From: Pseudomonas sp. Choline-02u-1
Lineage (GTDB): Bacteria > Pseudomonadota > Gammaproteobacteria > Pseudomonadales > Pseudomonadaceae
Direction: 5' to 3'
NCBI RefSeq assembly: GCF_002836515.1
Contig: NZ_PJBC01000065.1
Span: 1-64,000 of the forward strand
Length of the DNA stretch: 64,000 nt
The notes under the pieces were generated by a model. That model saw only the letters and a list, made by a program, of their open reading frames with translations. It searched no databases and was not told the origin of the DNA. Of this stretch, positions 42,661 to 51,846 are shown piece by piece; the stretch's first letter is position 1, and each line of letters opens with the position of its first letter. The position numbers and the translations under genes were made by a program.

Positions 42661-44583
42661 ATGAGTATCTTTAGCCACTTCCAACAACGCTTCGAATCCA
42701 CACGCCAGGAAGAACTCTCTCTGCAGGAGTACCTGGAGCTGTGCAAAAAAGATCGCAGCGCCTACGTTTCCGCCGCCGAGCGTCTATTGATGGCGATCGG
42801 GGAACCGGAACTGCTCGACACTTCGACCAATTCGAGGCTGTCGCGCATCTTCTCCAACAAGGTGATCCGCCGCTATCCGGCCTTTGAAGACTTCCATGGG
42901 ATGGAAGAATGCATCGATCAGATCGTCTCGTATTTCCGCCACGCCGCCCAAGGCCTGGAAGAGAAGAAACAGATCCTCTACCTGCTCGGCCCCGTAGGCG
43001 GCGGTAAATCGTCCCTGGCCGAGAAACTGAAGCAACTGATGGAAAAAGTGCCCTTCTATGCCATCAAGGGCTCGCCGGTCTTCGAATCGCCTCTGGGTCT
43101 GTTCAACGCCACCGAAGATGGCGCGATCCTCGAGGAAGATTTCGGCATTCCACGGCGCTACCTGAACACCATCATGTCGCCTTGGGCGACCAAGCGCCTG
43201 GCCGAATTCGGCGGCGACATCAGTCAGTTCCGCGTGGTCAAACTGTACCCGTCGATCCTCAATCAGATCGCTGTCGCCAAGACCGAGCCCGGTGACGAGA
43301 ACAACCAGGACATCTCGGCGCTGGTCGGCAAGGTTGATATCCGCAAACTCGAAGAATTCCCGCAGAACGACGCTGACGCCTACAGCTACTCCGGTGCGCT
43401 GTGCCGGGCCAACCAGGGTCTGATGGAATTCGTCGAAATGTTCAAGGCGCCGATCAAGGTGCTGCACCCTTTGCTGACTGCTACCCAAGAGGGCAACTAC
43501 AACAGCACCGAAGGCCTCGGCGCGATTCCGTTCACCGGCATCCTGCTGGCTCACTCCAACGAATCGGAGTGGCACACCTTCCGCAACAACAAGAACAACG
43601 AAGCGTTCATCGACCGGATCTACATCGTCAAAGTGCCGTACTGCCTGCGCGTCAGTGATGAAGTGAAAATCTACGACAAATTGCTGTTCAACAGTTCCTT
43701 GTCGAAGGCGCACTGCGCACCGGATACCTTGAAGATGCTTGCGCAGTTCACCGTACTGTCGCGCCTCAAGGAACCGGAAAACTCCAACATCTATTCGAAG
43801 ATGCGCGTTTACGACGGCGAAAACCTCAAGGACACCGATCCGAAGGCCAAGTCGATTCAAGAGTATCGGGATTCGGCCGGTGTCGACGAAGGCATGAACG
43901 GCCTGTCGACTCGCTTCGCCTTCAAGATCCTCTCCAAAGTGTTCAACTTCGATCCGCACGAAATCGCCGCCAACCCGGTGCACCTGCTCTATGTGCTGGA
44001 GCAACAGATCGAACAGGAACAATTTCAGGCCGAAACCCGGGAGCGTTATCTGCGCTATCTGAAGGAATACCTGGCACCGCGCTACATCGAGTTCATCGGC
44101 AAGGAAATCCAGACTGCTTACCTCGAGTCCTACAGCGAATACGGTCAGAACATCTTCGATCGCTACGTGCTGTACGCGGATTTCTGGATCCAGGATCAGG
44201 AGTATCGCGACCCGGAAACCGGCGAGATCCTCAATCGCGTGGCCCTGAACGAAGAACTGGAGAAAATCGAAAAACCGGCCGGCATCAGCAATCCCAAGGA
44301 TTTCCGCAACGAAATCGTCAACTTCGTCCTGCGCGCCAGGGCCAACAACAACGGCAAGAACCCGACCTGGCTCAGCTACGAAAAACTGCGGGTGGTCATC
44401 GAGAAGAAAATGTTCTCCAACACCGAAGACCTGCTGCCCGTCATCAGCTTCAATGCCAAGGCCAGCAAGGAGGACCAACAGAAACACAACGACTTCGTTA
44501 CGCGAATGGTCGAACGTGGCTACACCGATAAACAGGTACGCCTGCTGTCTGAATGGTACCTGCGGGTCCGCAAGTCGCAGTGA
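42661..44583 (+). CDS. prkA: PrkA family serine protein kinase (YeaG)
   Basis: The 640-aa AAA-like protein kinase has Walker A GPVGGGKSSLAEKLK and the N-terminal PrkA domain starting MSIFSHFQQRFESTRQEELS; a C-terminal kinase-like domain follows. In E. coli YeaG works with YeaH in the nitrogen-starvation and stationary-phase response. GAGGTGACGTC precedes the ATG at 42661, which also matches homologue N-termini. First gene of prkA-yeaH-spoVR. Confidence 0.95.
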   Translation: MSIFSHFQQRFESTRQEELSLQEYLELCKKDRSAYVSAAERLLMAIGEPELLDTSTNSRLSRIFSNKVIRRYPAFEDFHGMEECIDQIVSYFRHAAQGLEEKKQILYLLGPVGGGKSSLAEKLKQLMEKVPFYAIKGSPVFESPLGLFNATEDGAILEEDFGIPRRYLNTIMSPWATKRLAEFGGDISQFRVVKLYPSILNQIAVAKTEPGDENNQDISALVGKVDIRKLEEFPQNDADAYSYSGALCRANQGLMEFVEMFKAPIKVLHPLLTATQEGNYNSTEGLGAIPFTGILLAHSNESEWHTFRNNKNNEAFIDRIYIVKVPYCLRVSDEVKIYDKLLFNSSLSKAHCAPDTLKMLAQFTVLSRLKEPENSNIYSKMRVYDGENLKDTDPKAKSIQEYRDSAGVDEGMNGLSTRFAFKILSKVFNFDPHEIAANPVHLLYVLEQQIEQEQFQAETRERYLRYLKEYLAPRYIEFIGKEIQTAYLESYSEYGQNIFDRYVLYADFWIQDQEYRDPETGEILNRVALNEELEKIEKPAGISNPKDFRNEIVNFVLRARANNNGKNPTWLSYEKLRVVIEKKMFSNTEDLLPVISFNAKASKEDQQKHNDFVTRMVERGYTDKQVRLLSEWYLRVRKSQ

Positions 44584-44605
44584 GGCAGCTGCAAGCTTCC
44601 AGCTA

Positions 44606-44669
44606 CAAGCTGCAAGAAAAAAGCGTGTAAACCGAAGTTTTTTCGGGATCGGCTTCGACTTGCAGCTTG
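44606..44669. repeat. Family C inverted repeat between prkA and yeaH
   Basis: CAAGCTGCAAG (44606-44616) and CTTGCAGCTTG (44659-44669) are perfect complements. Nearby are further AAGCTT/AGCTTC words up to the yeaH ribosome-binding site. The 119-nt gap inside an otherwise tight operon may fold into a stem that alters yeaH expression. Confidence 0.7.
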
Positions 44670-44702
44670 CGGCTCAAAACTTGAAGCTCCCCGGAGGGGC
44701 CT

Positions 44703-45974
44703 ATGAGCTATGTGATCGACCGACGCCTCAATGGCAAGAACAAAAGCACGGTGAACCGTCAGCGTTTTCTGCGACGCTACCGTGACCACATCAAGAAGGC
44801 TGTCGAAGAGGCAGTCAGCCGCCGCTCCATCACCGATATGGAGCATGGTGAACAGATCAGCATTCCCGGTCGCGATATCGACGAGCCGGTGCTTCACCAT
44901 GGTCGCGGCGGCAAGCAGACCGTTGTGCATCCCGGCAACAAGGAATTCACCGCCGGTGAACATATCGCCCGCCCCCCGGGAGGCGGTGGTGGCCGCGGTC
45001 CGGGCAAAGCCGGTAATTCCGGCGAAGGCATGGACGAGTTCGTCTTCCAGATAACCCAGGAAGAATTCCTCGAATTCATGTTCGAAGACCTTGAACTGCC
45101 GAACCTGGTCAAACGCAACCTGACCGGCACCGACACGTTCAAAACCGTACGCGCGGGGATCAGCAACGAAGGCAACCCGTCGCGGATCAACATCATTCGA
45201 ACCTTGCGTTCAGCCCATGCGCGCCGCATTGCGCTGTCCGGCAGCAGCCGCGCGAAACTGCGCGAAGCCAAGGAAGAGCTGGCACGACTCAAGCGCGAAG
45301 AGCCAGACAACTTTGGCGATATTCAGGAACTGGAAGCCGAAATCGAGAAGCTCAGCGCGCGCATACACCGCGTGCCGTTCCTTGATACCTTCGACTTGAA
45401 ATACAACTTGCTGGTCAAGCAACCGAACCCAAGCTCCAAAGCGGTGATGTTCTGCCTCATGGATGTCTCCGGCTCGATGACCCAGGCGACCAAGGACATC
45501 GCCAAGCGCTTTTTCATCCTGCTGTACCTGTTTCTCAAGCGTAATTACGACAAGATTGACGTGGTGTTCATCCGCCACCACACCAGCGCCCGGGAAGTCG
45601 ATGAAGAAGAGTTTTTCTATTCCCGCGAAACCGGCGGCACCATCGTTTCCAGCGCCTTGAAGCTGATGCAGGAAATCATGGCCGAGCGCTATCCGAGCAA
45701 TGAGTGGAATATCTACGCAGCTCAAGCCTCCGACGGCGACAACTGGAACGACGACTCGCCGATCTGCCGCGACATTCTGATCAACCAGATCATGCCGTTT
45801 GTGCAGTACTACACTTATGTGGAGATTACGCCGCGCGAACATCAGGCCCTGTGGTACGAGTACGAACGCATCGCCGAAGCCTTCTCTGACACATTTGCCC
45901 AACAGCAACTGGTCTCGGCCGGAGATATCTATCCGGTCTTCCGTGAACTCTTCCAGCGCAGGTTAGTGACATGA
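44703..45974 (+). CDS. YeaH family protein (DUF444)
   Basis: A 423-aa protein with a basic N-terminus (YVIDRRLNGKNKSTVNRQRF), a Gly/Pro-rich linker around residues 80-105 and a C-terminal von Willebrand A-like domain with MIDAS residues in CLMDVSGSMTQATKD. It is the partner of PrkA. GGAGG precedes the ATG. Overlaps the next gene by 4 nt. Confidence 0.93.
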   Translation: MSYVIDRRLNGKNKSTVNRQRFLRRYRDHIKKAVEEAVSRRSITDMEHGEQISIPGRDIDEPVLHHGRGGKQTVVHPGNKEFTAGEHIARPPGGGGGRGPGKAGNSGEGMDEFVFQITQEEFLEFMFEDLELPNLVKRNLTGTDTFKTVRAGISNEGNPSRINIIRTLRSAHARRIALSGSSRAKLREAKEELARLKREEPDNFGDIQELEAEIEKLSARIHRVPFLDTFDLKYNLLVKQPNPSSKAVMFCLMDVSGSMTQATKDIAKRFFILLYLFLKRNYDKIDVVFIRHHTSAREVDEEEFFYSRETGGTIVSSALKLMQEIMAERYPSNEWNIYAAQASDGDNWNDDSPICRDILINQIMPFVQYYTYVEITPREHQALWYEYERIAEAFSDTFAQQQLVSAGDIYPVFRELFQRRLVT

Positions 45975-47533
45975 CCGCCAAAGAGCAGAAGCGCCAACCC
46001 ATTTCCACCGGCTCCGAATGGACGTTCGAGCTGATCCAGACCTACGACCGCGAGATAGCCAGGATCGCGGCACGCTATGCGCTGGATACCTACCCCAACC
46101 AGATCGAAGTGATTACCGCCGAGCAAATGATGGATGCCTATGCTTCGGTGGGCATGCCGCTGGGCTATCACCACTGGTCCTACGGCAAGCACTTCCTTAG
46201 TACCGAAAAATCCTACAGCCGTGGGCAGATGGGCCTGGCCTACGAGATCGTGATCAACTCGGACCCTTGCATCGCCTATCTGATGGAAGAAAACACCATC
46301 TGCATGCAGGCGCTGGTGGTGGCGCATGCCTGCTATGGCCACAACAGCTTTTTCAAGGGCAATTACCTGTTCCGCACCTGGACCGACGCCAGCTCGATCA
46401 TCGATTACCTGGTATTCGCCAAGCAGTACATCATGCAGTGCGAGGAGCGCCACGGCATCGATGCCGTGGAAGACCTGCTCGACTCCTGTCATGCGCTGAT
46501 GAACTATGGTGTCGACCGCTACAAGCGTCCTTACCCGATCTCCGCCGAAGAAGAGCGGCGCCGGCAGAAGGATCGCGAAGAGCACCTGCAGAAGCAGATC
46601 AACGATCTGTGGCGCACCATTCCCAAAGGTGCGGACAAGTACAGCGACAAGGACAACGCCCGATTCCCGGCCGAGCCGCAGGAAAACATCCTCTATTTCA
46701 TCGAGAAACACGCACCGCTGCTGGAACCCTGGCAGCGCGAGATCGTGCGGATCGTGCGCAAGATCGCTCAGTATTTCTATCCCCAGCGCCAGACCCAGGT
46801 CATGAACGAAGGCTGGGCGACGTTCTGGCATTACACGCTGATGAATGACCTGTATGACGAAGGCCTGGTCACCGACGGTTTCATGATGGAGTTCCTCACC
46901 TCGCATACCAGCGTGGTGTTCCAGCCCGGGTTCGATAGCCCGTACTACAGTGGCATCAACCCCTACGCGCTGGGTTTCGCCATGTATCGTGACATCCGCC
47001 GCATGTGCGAAGACCCTACCGAAGAGGATCGCCGCTGGTTCCCGGACATCGCGGGCTCCGACTGGCTGTCGACCATCAAGTTCGCCATGAGCAGTTTCAA
47101 GGATGAGAGCTTCATCCTGCAGTACCTATCCCCCAAGGTGATCCGCGATCTGAAGCTGTTCAGCATTCTCGATGACGACCAGAAAGACGACCTGCTGGTG
47201 CCGGCCATCCATGATGAGGGCGGCTACCGGATCATCCGGGAAACCCTGGCCGCGCAGTACAACCTCGGCAATCGTGAGCCGAACGTGCAGATCTACAGCA
47301 TTGATCGGCGCGGCGATCGCTCGCTGACCCTGCGCCATCAGCAACACGATCGCAAACCATTGGGCGACTCCACCGAGGAAGTGCTCAAGCACCTGCACCG
47401 GCTCTGGGGCTTCGACATTCATCTGGAAACCCTGCAAGGCGACCAGATCATGAAAACCCATCACGTGCCGCCGCGCAGTGAACACAGCGAGGGCGATTAC
47501 GGCCGGCTCGATCTGGCCGTGATTCATCTTTGA
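45971..47533 (+). CDS. SpoVR family protein (YcgB)
   Basis: The 520-aa SpoVR-like protein of unknown activity has an HHWSYGKHF block near residue 65 and a second histidine-rich stretch (VVAHACYGHNSFFKGNYLF). It is the third member of the conserved stress trio with PrkA and YeaH. Its stop is followed 11 nt later by a terminator-like hairpin that contains the cca ribosome-binding site. Confidence 0.93.
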   Translation: MTAKEQKRQPISTGSEWTFELIQTYDREIARIAARYALDTYPNQIEVITAEQMMDAYASVGMPLGYHHWSYGKHFLSTEKSYSRGQMGLAYEIVINSDPCIAYLMEENTICMQALVVAHACYGHNSFFKGNYLFRTWTDASSIIDYLVFAKQYIMQCEERHGIDAVEDLLDSCHALMNYGVDRYKRPYPISAEEERRRQKDREEHLQKQINDLWRTIPKGADKYSDKDNARFPAEPQENILYFIEKHAPLLEPWQREIVRIVRKIAQYFYPQRQTQVMNEGWATFWHYTLMNDLYDEGLVTDGFMMEFLTSHTSVVFQPGFDSPYYSGINPYALGFAMYRDIRRMCEDPTEEDRRWFPDIAGSDWLSTIKFAMSSFKDESFILQYLSPKVIRDLKLFSILDDDQKDDLLVPAIHDEGGYRIIRETLAAQYNLGNREPNVQIYSIDRRGDRSLTLRHQQHDRKPLGDSTEEVLKHLHRLWGFDIHLETLQGDQIMKTHHVPPRSEHSEGDYGRLDLAVIHL

Positions 47534-47544
47534 TCCGGTTCCGG

Positions 47545-47596
47545 CCTCCGAAAGTCTGACGCAAGGGTTATCCTGTCGGACTGACGGAGGTTTTTT
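47545..47596 (+). terminator. Terminator-like hairpin that includes the cca Shine-Dalgarno
   Basis: CCTCCG (47545-47550) pairs with CGGAGG (47585-47590). Inside, AGTCTGAC pairs with GTCGGACT, giving about 14 bp with one small internal loop and a 14-nt apical loop. Six T follow directly and end at the cca ATG. It has the full form of an intrinsic terminator, yet its 3' arm GGAGG is also the cca Shine-Dalgarno. Confidence 0.75.
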
Positions 47597-48820
47597 ATGC
47601 AGGTTTACAAGGTTGGCGGCGCGGTACGTGATCGCCTGTTGGGTTTGCCGGTCACTGATGTTGACCGGGTCGTGGTGGGCGCCACCACTGAAGAAATGCT
47701 CGCCAAGGGGTTTCGCCCGGTCGGCGCGGATTTTCCTGTGTTTCTGCACCCGAAAACCGGCGAGGAATATGCCCTCGCCCGTACAGAACGCAAGAGCGGC
47801 CGGGGCTACGGTGGTTTCACCTTCTACGCAAGTCCCGAAGTCACACTGGAAGAAGACCTGATTCGCCGCGACCTGACGATCAATGCCATGGCCGAGGACG
47901 AGCAGCTCAACCTGACAGACCCGTATCATGGTCAGCGTGACCTCGAAGCACGAATTCTGCGCCATGTTTCCCCGGCATTCGCCGAAGATCCGCTGCGAGT
48001 ACTGCGCGTTGCCCGTTTCGCCGCGCGTTATGCCGGCCTGGGCTTCACGGTTGCCGACGAGACCATGGGCCTGATGCGTCAGCTCAGCGAATCCGGCGAA
48101 CTGCAGGCCCTGACTGCCGAACGCAGCTGGAAGGAAATCTCTCGTGCATTGATGGAAAACCACCCACAGGTATTCATCCAAGTGTTGCGTGACTGTGGCG
48201 CCCTGAGAGTGCTGATGCCGGAAGTCGATGCCTTGTTCGGCGTACCGCAGCCGGAGACCGATCATCCGGAAATCGACACGGGACTGCACACTCTGAGCGT
48301 GCTGGAGCAATCAGCCTTGCACAAGCAGCCGCTGACGGTGCGCTGGGCCTGCCTGCTGCATGACCTCGGCAAAGGCCTGACTCCGGAAGAAGACTGGCCT
48401 CGGCATATCGCTCATGAGCACACCGGTCTTAAATTGATCAAAGCGGTCAACGAGCGCTTCAAGGTGCCCAAGGATTGTCAGGAACTGGCGCTGCTGGTCG
48501 GGCAGTACCACACCCATGGGCACCGGGCGCTGGATTTGAACGCCTCGACGCTATTGGAGTTGCTGCAGAGTTTCGATGTCTATCGGCGACCGCAGCGCTT
48601 CGAGGAGTTCATCGCTGCGTGCGAGATGGATGCGCGTGGCCGCAAGGGCTTGGAGCAGCAAAGTTACCCACAGGCGGATTATTTACGCGGAGCCGCAACC
48701 GCTGCGCGCGGGGTAGCAGTGCAGCCATTGCTGGCGAAGGGCTTCAAAGGGCCGGAATTGGGCGAAGCGCTGAAGCGTGAGCGGCTGAAAGCATTGCAGA
48801 TCTACAAAGACAACGCCTGA
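47597..48820 (+). CDS. cca: CCA tRNA nucleotidyltransferase (multifunctional, HD domain)
   Basis: Adds or repairs the CCA end of tRNAs. The 407-aa class II enzyme has the nucleotidyltransferase GGAVRDRLLGLPVTDVDRVV at the N-terminus, the RRDLTINAMA motif and a C-terminal HD phosphohydrolase with LLHDLGKGLTP and AHEHTGLKL. The initiation region is the 3' arm of a strong hairpin and a T6 run, which probably controls its expression. Confidence 0.96.
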   Translation: MQVYKVGGAVRDRLLGLPVTDVDRVVVGATTEEMLAKGFRPVGADFPVFLHPKTGEEYALARTERKSGRGYGGFTFYASPEVTLEEDLIRRDLTINAMAEDEQLNLTDPYHGQRDLEARILRHVSPAFAEDPLRVLRVARFAARYAGLGFTVADETMGLMRQLSESGELQALTAERSWKEISRALMENHPQVFIQVLRDCGALRVLMPEVDALFGVPQPETDHPEIDTGLHTLSVLEQSALHKQPLTVRWACLLHDLGKGLTPEEDWPRHIAHEHTGLKLIKAVNERFKVPKDCQELALLVGQYHTHGHRALDLNASTLLELLQSFDVYRRPQRFEEFIAACEMDARGRKGLEQQSYPQADYLRGAATAARGVAVQPLLAKGFKGPELGEALKRERLKALQIYKDNA

Positions 48821-48829
48821 AGCAAGATC

Positions 48830-48872
48830 AAAAGATCGTCCGAAGGCTCGGGCCGCGATCGGACGATCTTTT
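48830..48872. terminator. Bidirectional terminator between cca and folK
   Basis: AAAAGATCGTCCG (48830-48842) pairs with CGGACGATCTTTT (48860-48872), A- and T-rich at the ends. The stem words AAAAGATCG and CGAAGGCTCG recall REP family B, so it may derive from one. Confidence 0.85.
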
Positions 48873-48875
48873 GCT

Positions 48876-49391
48876 TTAAAGATTCGACGGAGTCAATTGC
48901 TGCCCATTCCATTCGAATGCAACCGGCGCCAACACCTGATCAATTTGCGCCTCAGCCCACAACGTCGCAAAGCTCTTGCCCACCCCCGGATGCACCCGCT
49001 GCGGCGCAATCAGCGACAGCGGCCACAGCACAAAAGCGTTTTTCAGGATTTCCGCCCGCGGCAGTACCAGTCCGTCGAAATTCCCCACCAGATCGCCATA
49101 CAGCAACACGTCGATGTCCAGCGGCAGGCCCTTGCGATCCGGGGCATAACGACCATTGTCCGCCTCGATGAATTTCAAGCGGCGATCCAGCTCCATTAGC
49201 GACAGATCAGTGTAGGCAGAGACAACGAAATTGAAGAACGGCCCGCTCTTGATGCCGACCGGCTGGCTCTCGAACACCGCCGAACATCGGATATCCACCA
49301 GAAATTTGGCCAGCGCGTCGAGCCCGGCGCGCAAATGCGTTTCGCGCTCGATATTGCTACCGAGCCCGAGATAGACCTGAGTCAGCGACAT
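48876..49391 (-). CDS. folK: 2-amino-4-hydroxy-6-hydroxymethyldihydropteridine pyrophosphokinase
   Basis: Pyrophosphorylates the pterin in folate synthesis. The 171-aa protein has YLGLGSNIERETHL at the start and the signature RKGLPLDIDVLLYGD with Mg-binding Asp residues. Its start overlaps the folB stop by 10 nt, making a coupled folB-folK pair. Confidence 0.96.
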   Translation of the reverse strand: MSLTQVYLGLGSNIERETHLRAGLDALAKFLVDIRCSAVFESQPVGIKSGPFFNFVVSAYTDLSLMELDRRLKFIEADNGRYAPDRKGLPLDIDVLLYGDLVGNFDGLVLPRAEILKNAFVLWPLSLIAPQRVHPGVGKSFATLWAEAQIDQVLAPVAFEWNGQQLTPSNL

Positions 49392-49738
49392 CCGCGCTCG
49401 ATCTCCACACCCACACCGCCCTTGGCCGCCGGCACCGCGCCCGGCTTGGTCAGTTTAAGCCGCACCCAGGTGATCTTGAATTCGGCCATGAGCACTTCAA
49501 CCAGACGCTCGGCAAAGGTCTCGACCAATTGGAACTGCGCCTGCTCGGCAAAGGCCTGAATGCGCGCGGAGACACTGGCGTAATCGAGCGCCTGGGTCAG
49601 GTCGTCACCGGCGGCGGCCGGACGATTGTCCCAGGCAAAGCTCAGATCAAGCCGCAGACACTGACGGATGCCGCGCTCCCAGTCGTAGGCACCGATCACG
49701 GTGTCGACTTCCAGGCCCTCGATAAACACTCTGTCCAA
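49382..49738 (-). CDS. folB: Dihydroneopterin aldolase
   Basis: Forms 6-hydroxymethyl-dihydropterin in folate synthesis. The 118-aa protein begins (M)DRVFIEGLEVDTVIGAYDWE, with the conserved E and Y, and has the later motif LVETFAERLVEVLM. I choose TTG at 49738 as the start because GGAGAG lies six nt upstream and homologues begin there; an ATG 24 nt further upstream would add unmatched residues. Confidence 0.93.
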   Translation of the reverse strand: MDRVFIEGLEVDTVIGAYDWERGIRQCLRLDLSFAWDNRPAAAGDDLTQALDYASVSARIQAFAEQAQFQLVETFAERLVEVLMAEFKITWVRLKLTKPGAVPAAKGGVGVEIERGCR

Positions 49739-49812
49739 GCACTTCTCTCCGCTGCACGACAAGGGCGCGATGCGCCGTTAGAATCAGGGCGTCCTCGCCC
49801 GGAATAGTTAGC

Positions 49813-50382
49813 ATGTTTTGGTTACTGGCGATTCTCGCCTACCTGCTCGGCTCGCTGTCCTTCGCCATTTTGCTCAGCCGCCTGACCGGAAATCCCGATC
49901 CGCGAATGAGTGGCTCGGGTAATGCCGGCGCCACCAACATGCTGCGCCTGGCCGGTCGCAAACTGGCGATCCTGACCCTGCTCGGTGATCTGTGCAAAGG
50001 CCTGCTGCCGGTGCTGATCGCCTCCGGCGCGGGCCTTTCCCTGCAGGATCAGGCCTGGATTGGCGTGTGCGCCGTGATCGGTCACCTGTTCCCTTTGTAC
50101 TTTCGCTTTCGCGGCGGCAAAGGTGTCGCCACGGCTGCCGGCATGTTGCTCGGCCTGTATCCACCCGCCGCGCTGCTGGCCGGGTGCGCCTGGCTGCTGA
50201 CGTTCTACCTGACCCGCACCAGTTCACTGGCGGCGCTGATTGCCACGCCACTGACCCTGCCGTTGCTGGCCTGGCAGGAGCCGGAAGCCTTGCTGCCAAT
50301 GAGCGCGCTGACCTTGCTGATTGTCTGGCGTCACCGCGGCAATCTACGCGACCTGTTTGCCGGGCGCGAACGGCATTTTTAA
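49813..50382 (+). CDS. plsY: Acyl-phosphate:glycerol-3-phosphate acyltransferase
   Basis: Membrane enzyme of phospholipid synthesis using acyl-phosphate. The 189-aa protein has about five helices and the three family motifs: SGSGNAGATNMLRLAG, FRGGKGVATAAG and a C-terminal VWRHRGNLRDLFAG. Divergent from folB and convergent with tsaD. Confidence 0.96.
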   Translation: MFWLLAILAYLLGSLSFAILLSRLTGNPDPRMSGSGNAGATNMLRLAGRKLAILTLLGDLCKGLLPVLIASGAGLSLQDQAWIGVCAVIGHLFPLYFRFRGGKGVATAAGMLLGLYPPAALLAGCAWLLTFYLTRTSSLAALIATPLTLPLLAWQEPEALLPMSALTLLIVWRHRGNLRDLFAGRERHF

Positions 50383-50405
50383 ATGTCGTTCGTGAGCATC
50401 GCTGA

Positions 50406-51431
50406 TCACAGTGCCGACAACTGCTCCATCGGCCAGCGTGCCTGCACGGTGATTGCCAGACTTTCCTGCTGGCCGGCTTTCAGGCGCTGGCAACCGGCAA
50501 ACGCGATCATCGCGCCATTGTCGGTGCAGAACTCCGGGCGCGCGTAGAACACATCACCTTTCATGTCACCGAGCATTTTTTCCAGCGAAACCCGCAACGC
50601 CTTGTTGGCGCTGACGCCGCCGGCAATCACCAGCCGCTTCATCCCCGCCTGTTTCAGGGCGCGCTTGCACTTGATGGTCAAAGTCTCCACCACAGCCTGC
50701 TGGAACGCCAGCGCGATGTCGCAACGGGCTTGCTCGCCGTCGTCCCCGGCGCTGACACATTGCTGCCAAGTGTTGAGGGCGAAGGTTTTCAGCCCGCTGA
50801 AGCTGAAATCCAGCCCTGGGCGATCACACATCGGACGCGGAAAGGTGAAACGTCCTGCGACGCCTTTCTCGGCCAGTTTGGCGATTTCCGGCCCGCCCGG
50901 GTAATTCAGGCCCATCATCTTCGCGGTTTTGTCGAAAGCTTCGCCGGCCGCATCGTCGAGCGTCTCGCCGAGCAGGCTGTATTGGCCAATGCCATCGACC
51001 TGAACCAGCTGCGTATGGCCACCGGAGACCAACAAAGCGACGAACGGAAATTCAGGCGGTTTCGGCTCCAGCATCGGTGCCAGCAAGTGGCCTTCCATGT
51101 GGTGCACACCAAGCGCCGGAATGCCCCAGGCAAACGCCAGCGCCTGTGCGCAGGAAGCACCGACCAGCAACGCGCCGACCAGGCCAGGACCCGCAGTGTA
51201 GGCGATTGCATCGATCTCGGTCGGCACGCAGTCGGCCTCGGCCAACACCTGACGGATCAAGGGCAGCATGCGCTTGACGTGGTCACGCGAGGCCAGCTCC
51301 GGGACCACACCGCCATAGACGCGGTGCAGGTCGATCTGACTGAACAGTGCGTCGGCCAACAGACCACGTTCACTGTCATACAATGCGACGCCGGTTTCGT
51401 CGCAGGAGGTTTCTAATCCCAGTACTAGCAT
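50406..51431 (-). CDS. tsaD: tRNA N6-adenosine threonylcarbamoyltransferase TsaD
   Basis: Makes t6A37 in ANN-decoding tRNAs with TsaB, TsaC and TsaE. The 341-aa ASKHA-fold protein has VLGLETSCDETGVALYD at the N-terminus, metal-binding HHMEGHLLAPM and VSGGHTQLV. Divergent from rpsU, as in many gamma-proteobacteria. Its product modifies, among others, the CAU tRNA found at 60100. Confidence 0.97.
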   Translation of the reverse strand: MLVLGLETSCDETGVALYDSERGLLADALFSQIDLHRVYGGVVPELASRDHVKRMLPLIRQVLAEADCVPTEIDAIAYTAGPGLVGALLVGASCAQALAFAWGIPALGVHHMEGHLLAPMLEPKPPEFPFVALLVSGGHTQLVQVDGIGQYSLLGETLDDAAGEAFDKTAKMMGLNYPGGPEIAKLAEKGVAGRFTFPRPMCDRPGLDFSFSGLKTFALNTWQQCVSAGDDGEQARCDIALAFQQAVVETLTIKCKRALKQAGMKRLVIAGGVSANKALRVSLEKMLGDMKGDVFYARPEFCTDNGAMIAFAGCQRLKAGQQESLAITVQARWPMEQLSAL

Positions 51432-51536
51432 GGGTTTGCGCCTTGTTTAGGCTGAATTCGAAGGCGCGCATGATAGTCGCCACGTGATGCCCCGACCAGC
51501 GGTTTTCGATCAGAGGCTTTGCATTCCGAGCGATGA

Positions 51537-51606
51537 GGGGTTAACATCCGCAACCCTTAAAAACCGACGTCTTCAAGTGCTCTTTTGCCGCGAGGATGTT
51601 GACCCC
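51537..51606 (+). promoter_or_regulatory. Imperfect inverted repeat in the rpsU leader
   Basis: GGGGTTAACATCC (51537-51549) and GGATGTTGACCCC (51594-51606) are complementary apart from one G.U-type position, separated by 44 nt. The 3' arm ends 24 nt before the rpsU start. In RNA this would form a long stem ahead of the ribosome-binding site. The 199-nt tsaD-rpsU interval has no gene. Confidence 0.45.
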
Positions 51607-51630
51607 GGTAATGAATGAAGGTAGCTCTGG

Positions 51631-51846
51631 ATGCCAGCCGTCAAAGTAAAAGAGAACGAACCCTTCGACGTAGCTCTGCGTCGTTTCAAGCGCTCCTGCG
51701 AAAAAGCCGGTGTACTGGCTGAAGTTCGTAGCCGCGAATTTTACGAGAAGCCAACTTCTGAGCGTAAGCGCAAGGCAGCAGCCGCTGTTAAGCGTCACGC
51801 CAAGAAAGTTCAGCGCGAACAGCGCCGCGCCGTTCGTCTGTACTAA
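51631..51846 (+). CDS. rpsU: 30S ribosomal protein S21
   Basis: Small basic protein of 71 aa, complete: [20 protein letters not shown] at the start and the Arg/Lys-rich [10 protein letters not shown] end. Needed for initiation on native mRNAs. Preceded by GAAGG. First gene of rpsU-dnaG-rpoD. Confidence 0.98.

Noticed and set aside
42784..44487. Minus-strand open frame of 567 codons opposite prkA
   Set aside because: Antisense to a highly conserved kinase, no ribosome-binding site and no family motif.
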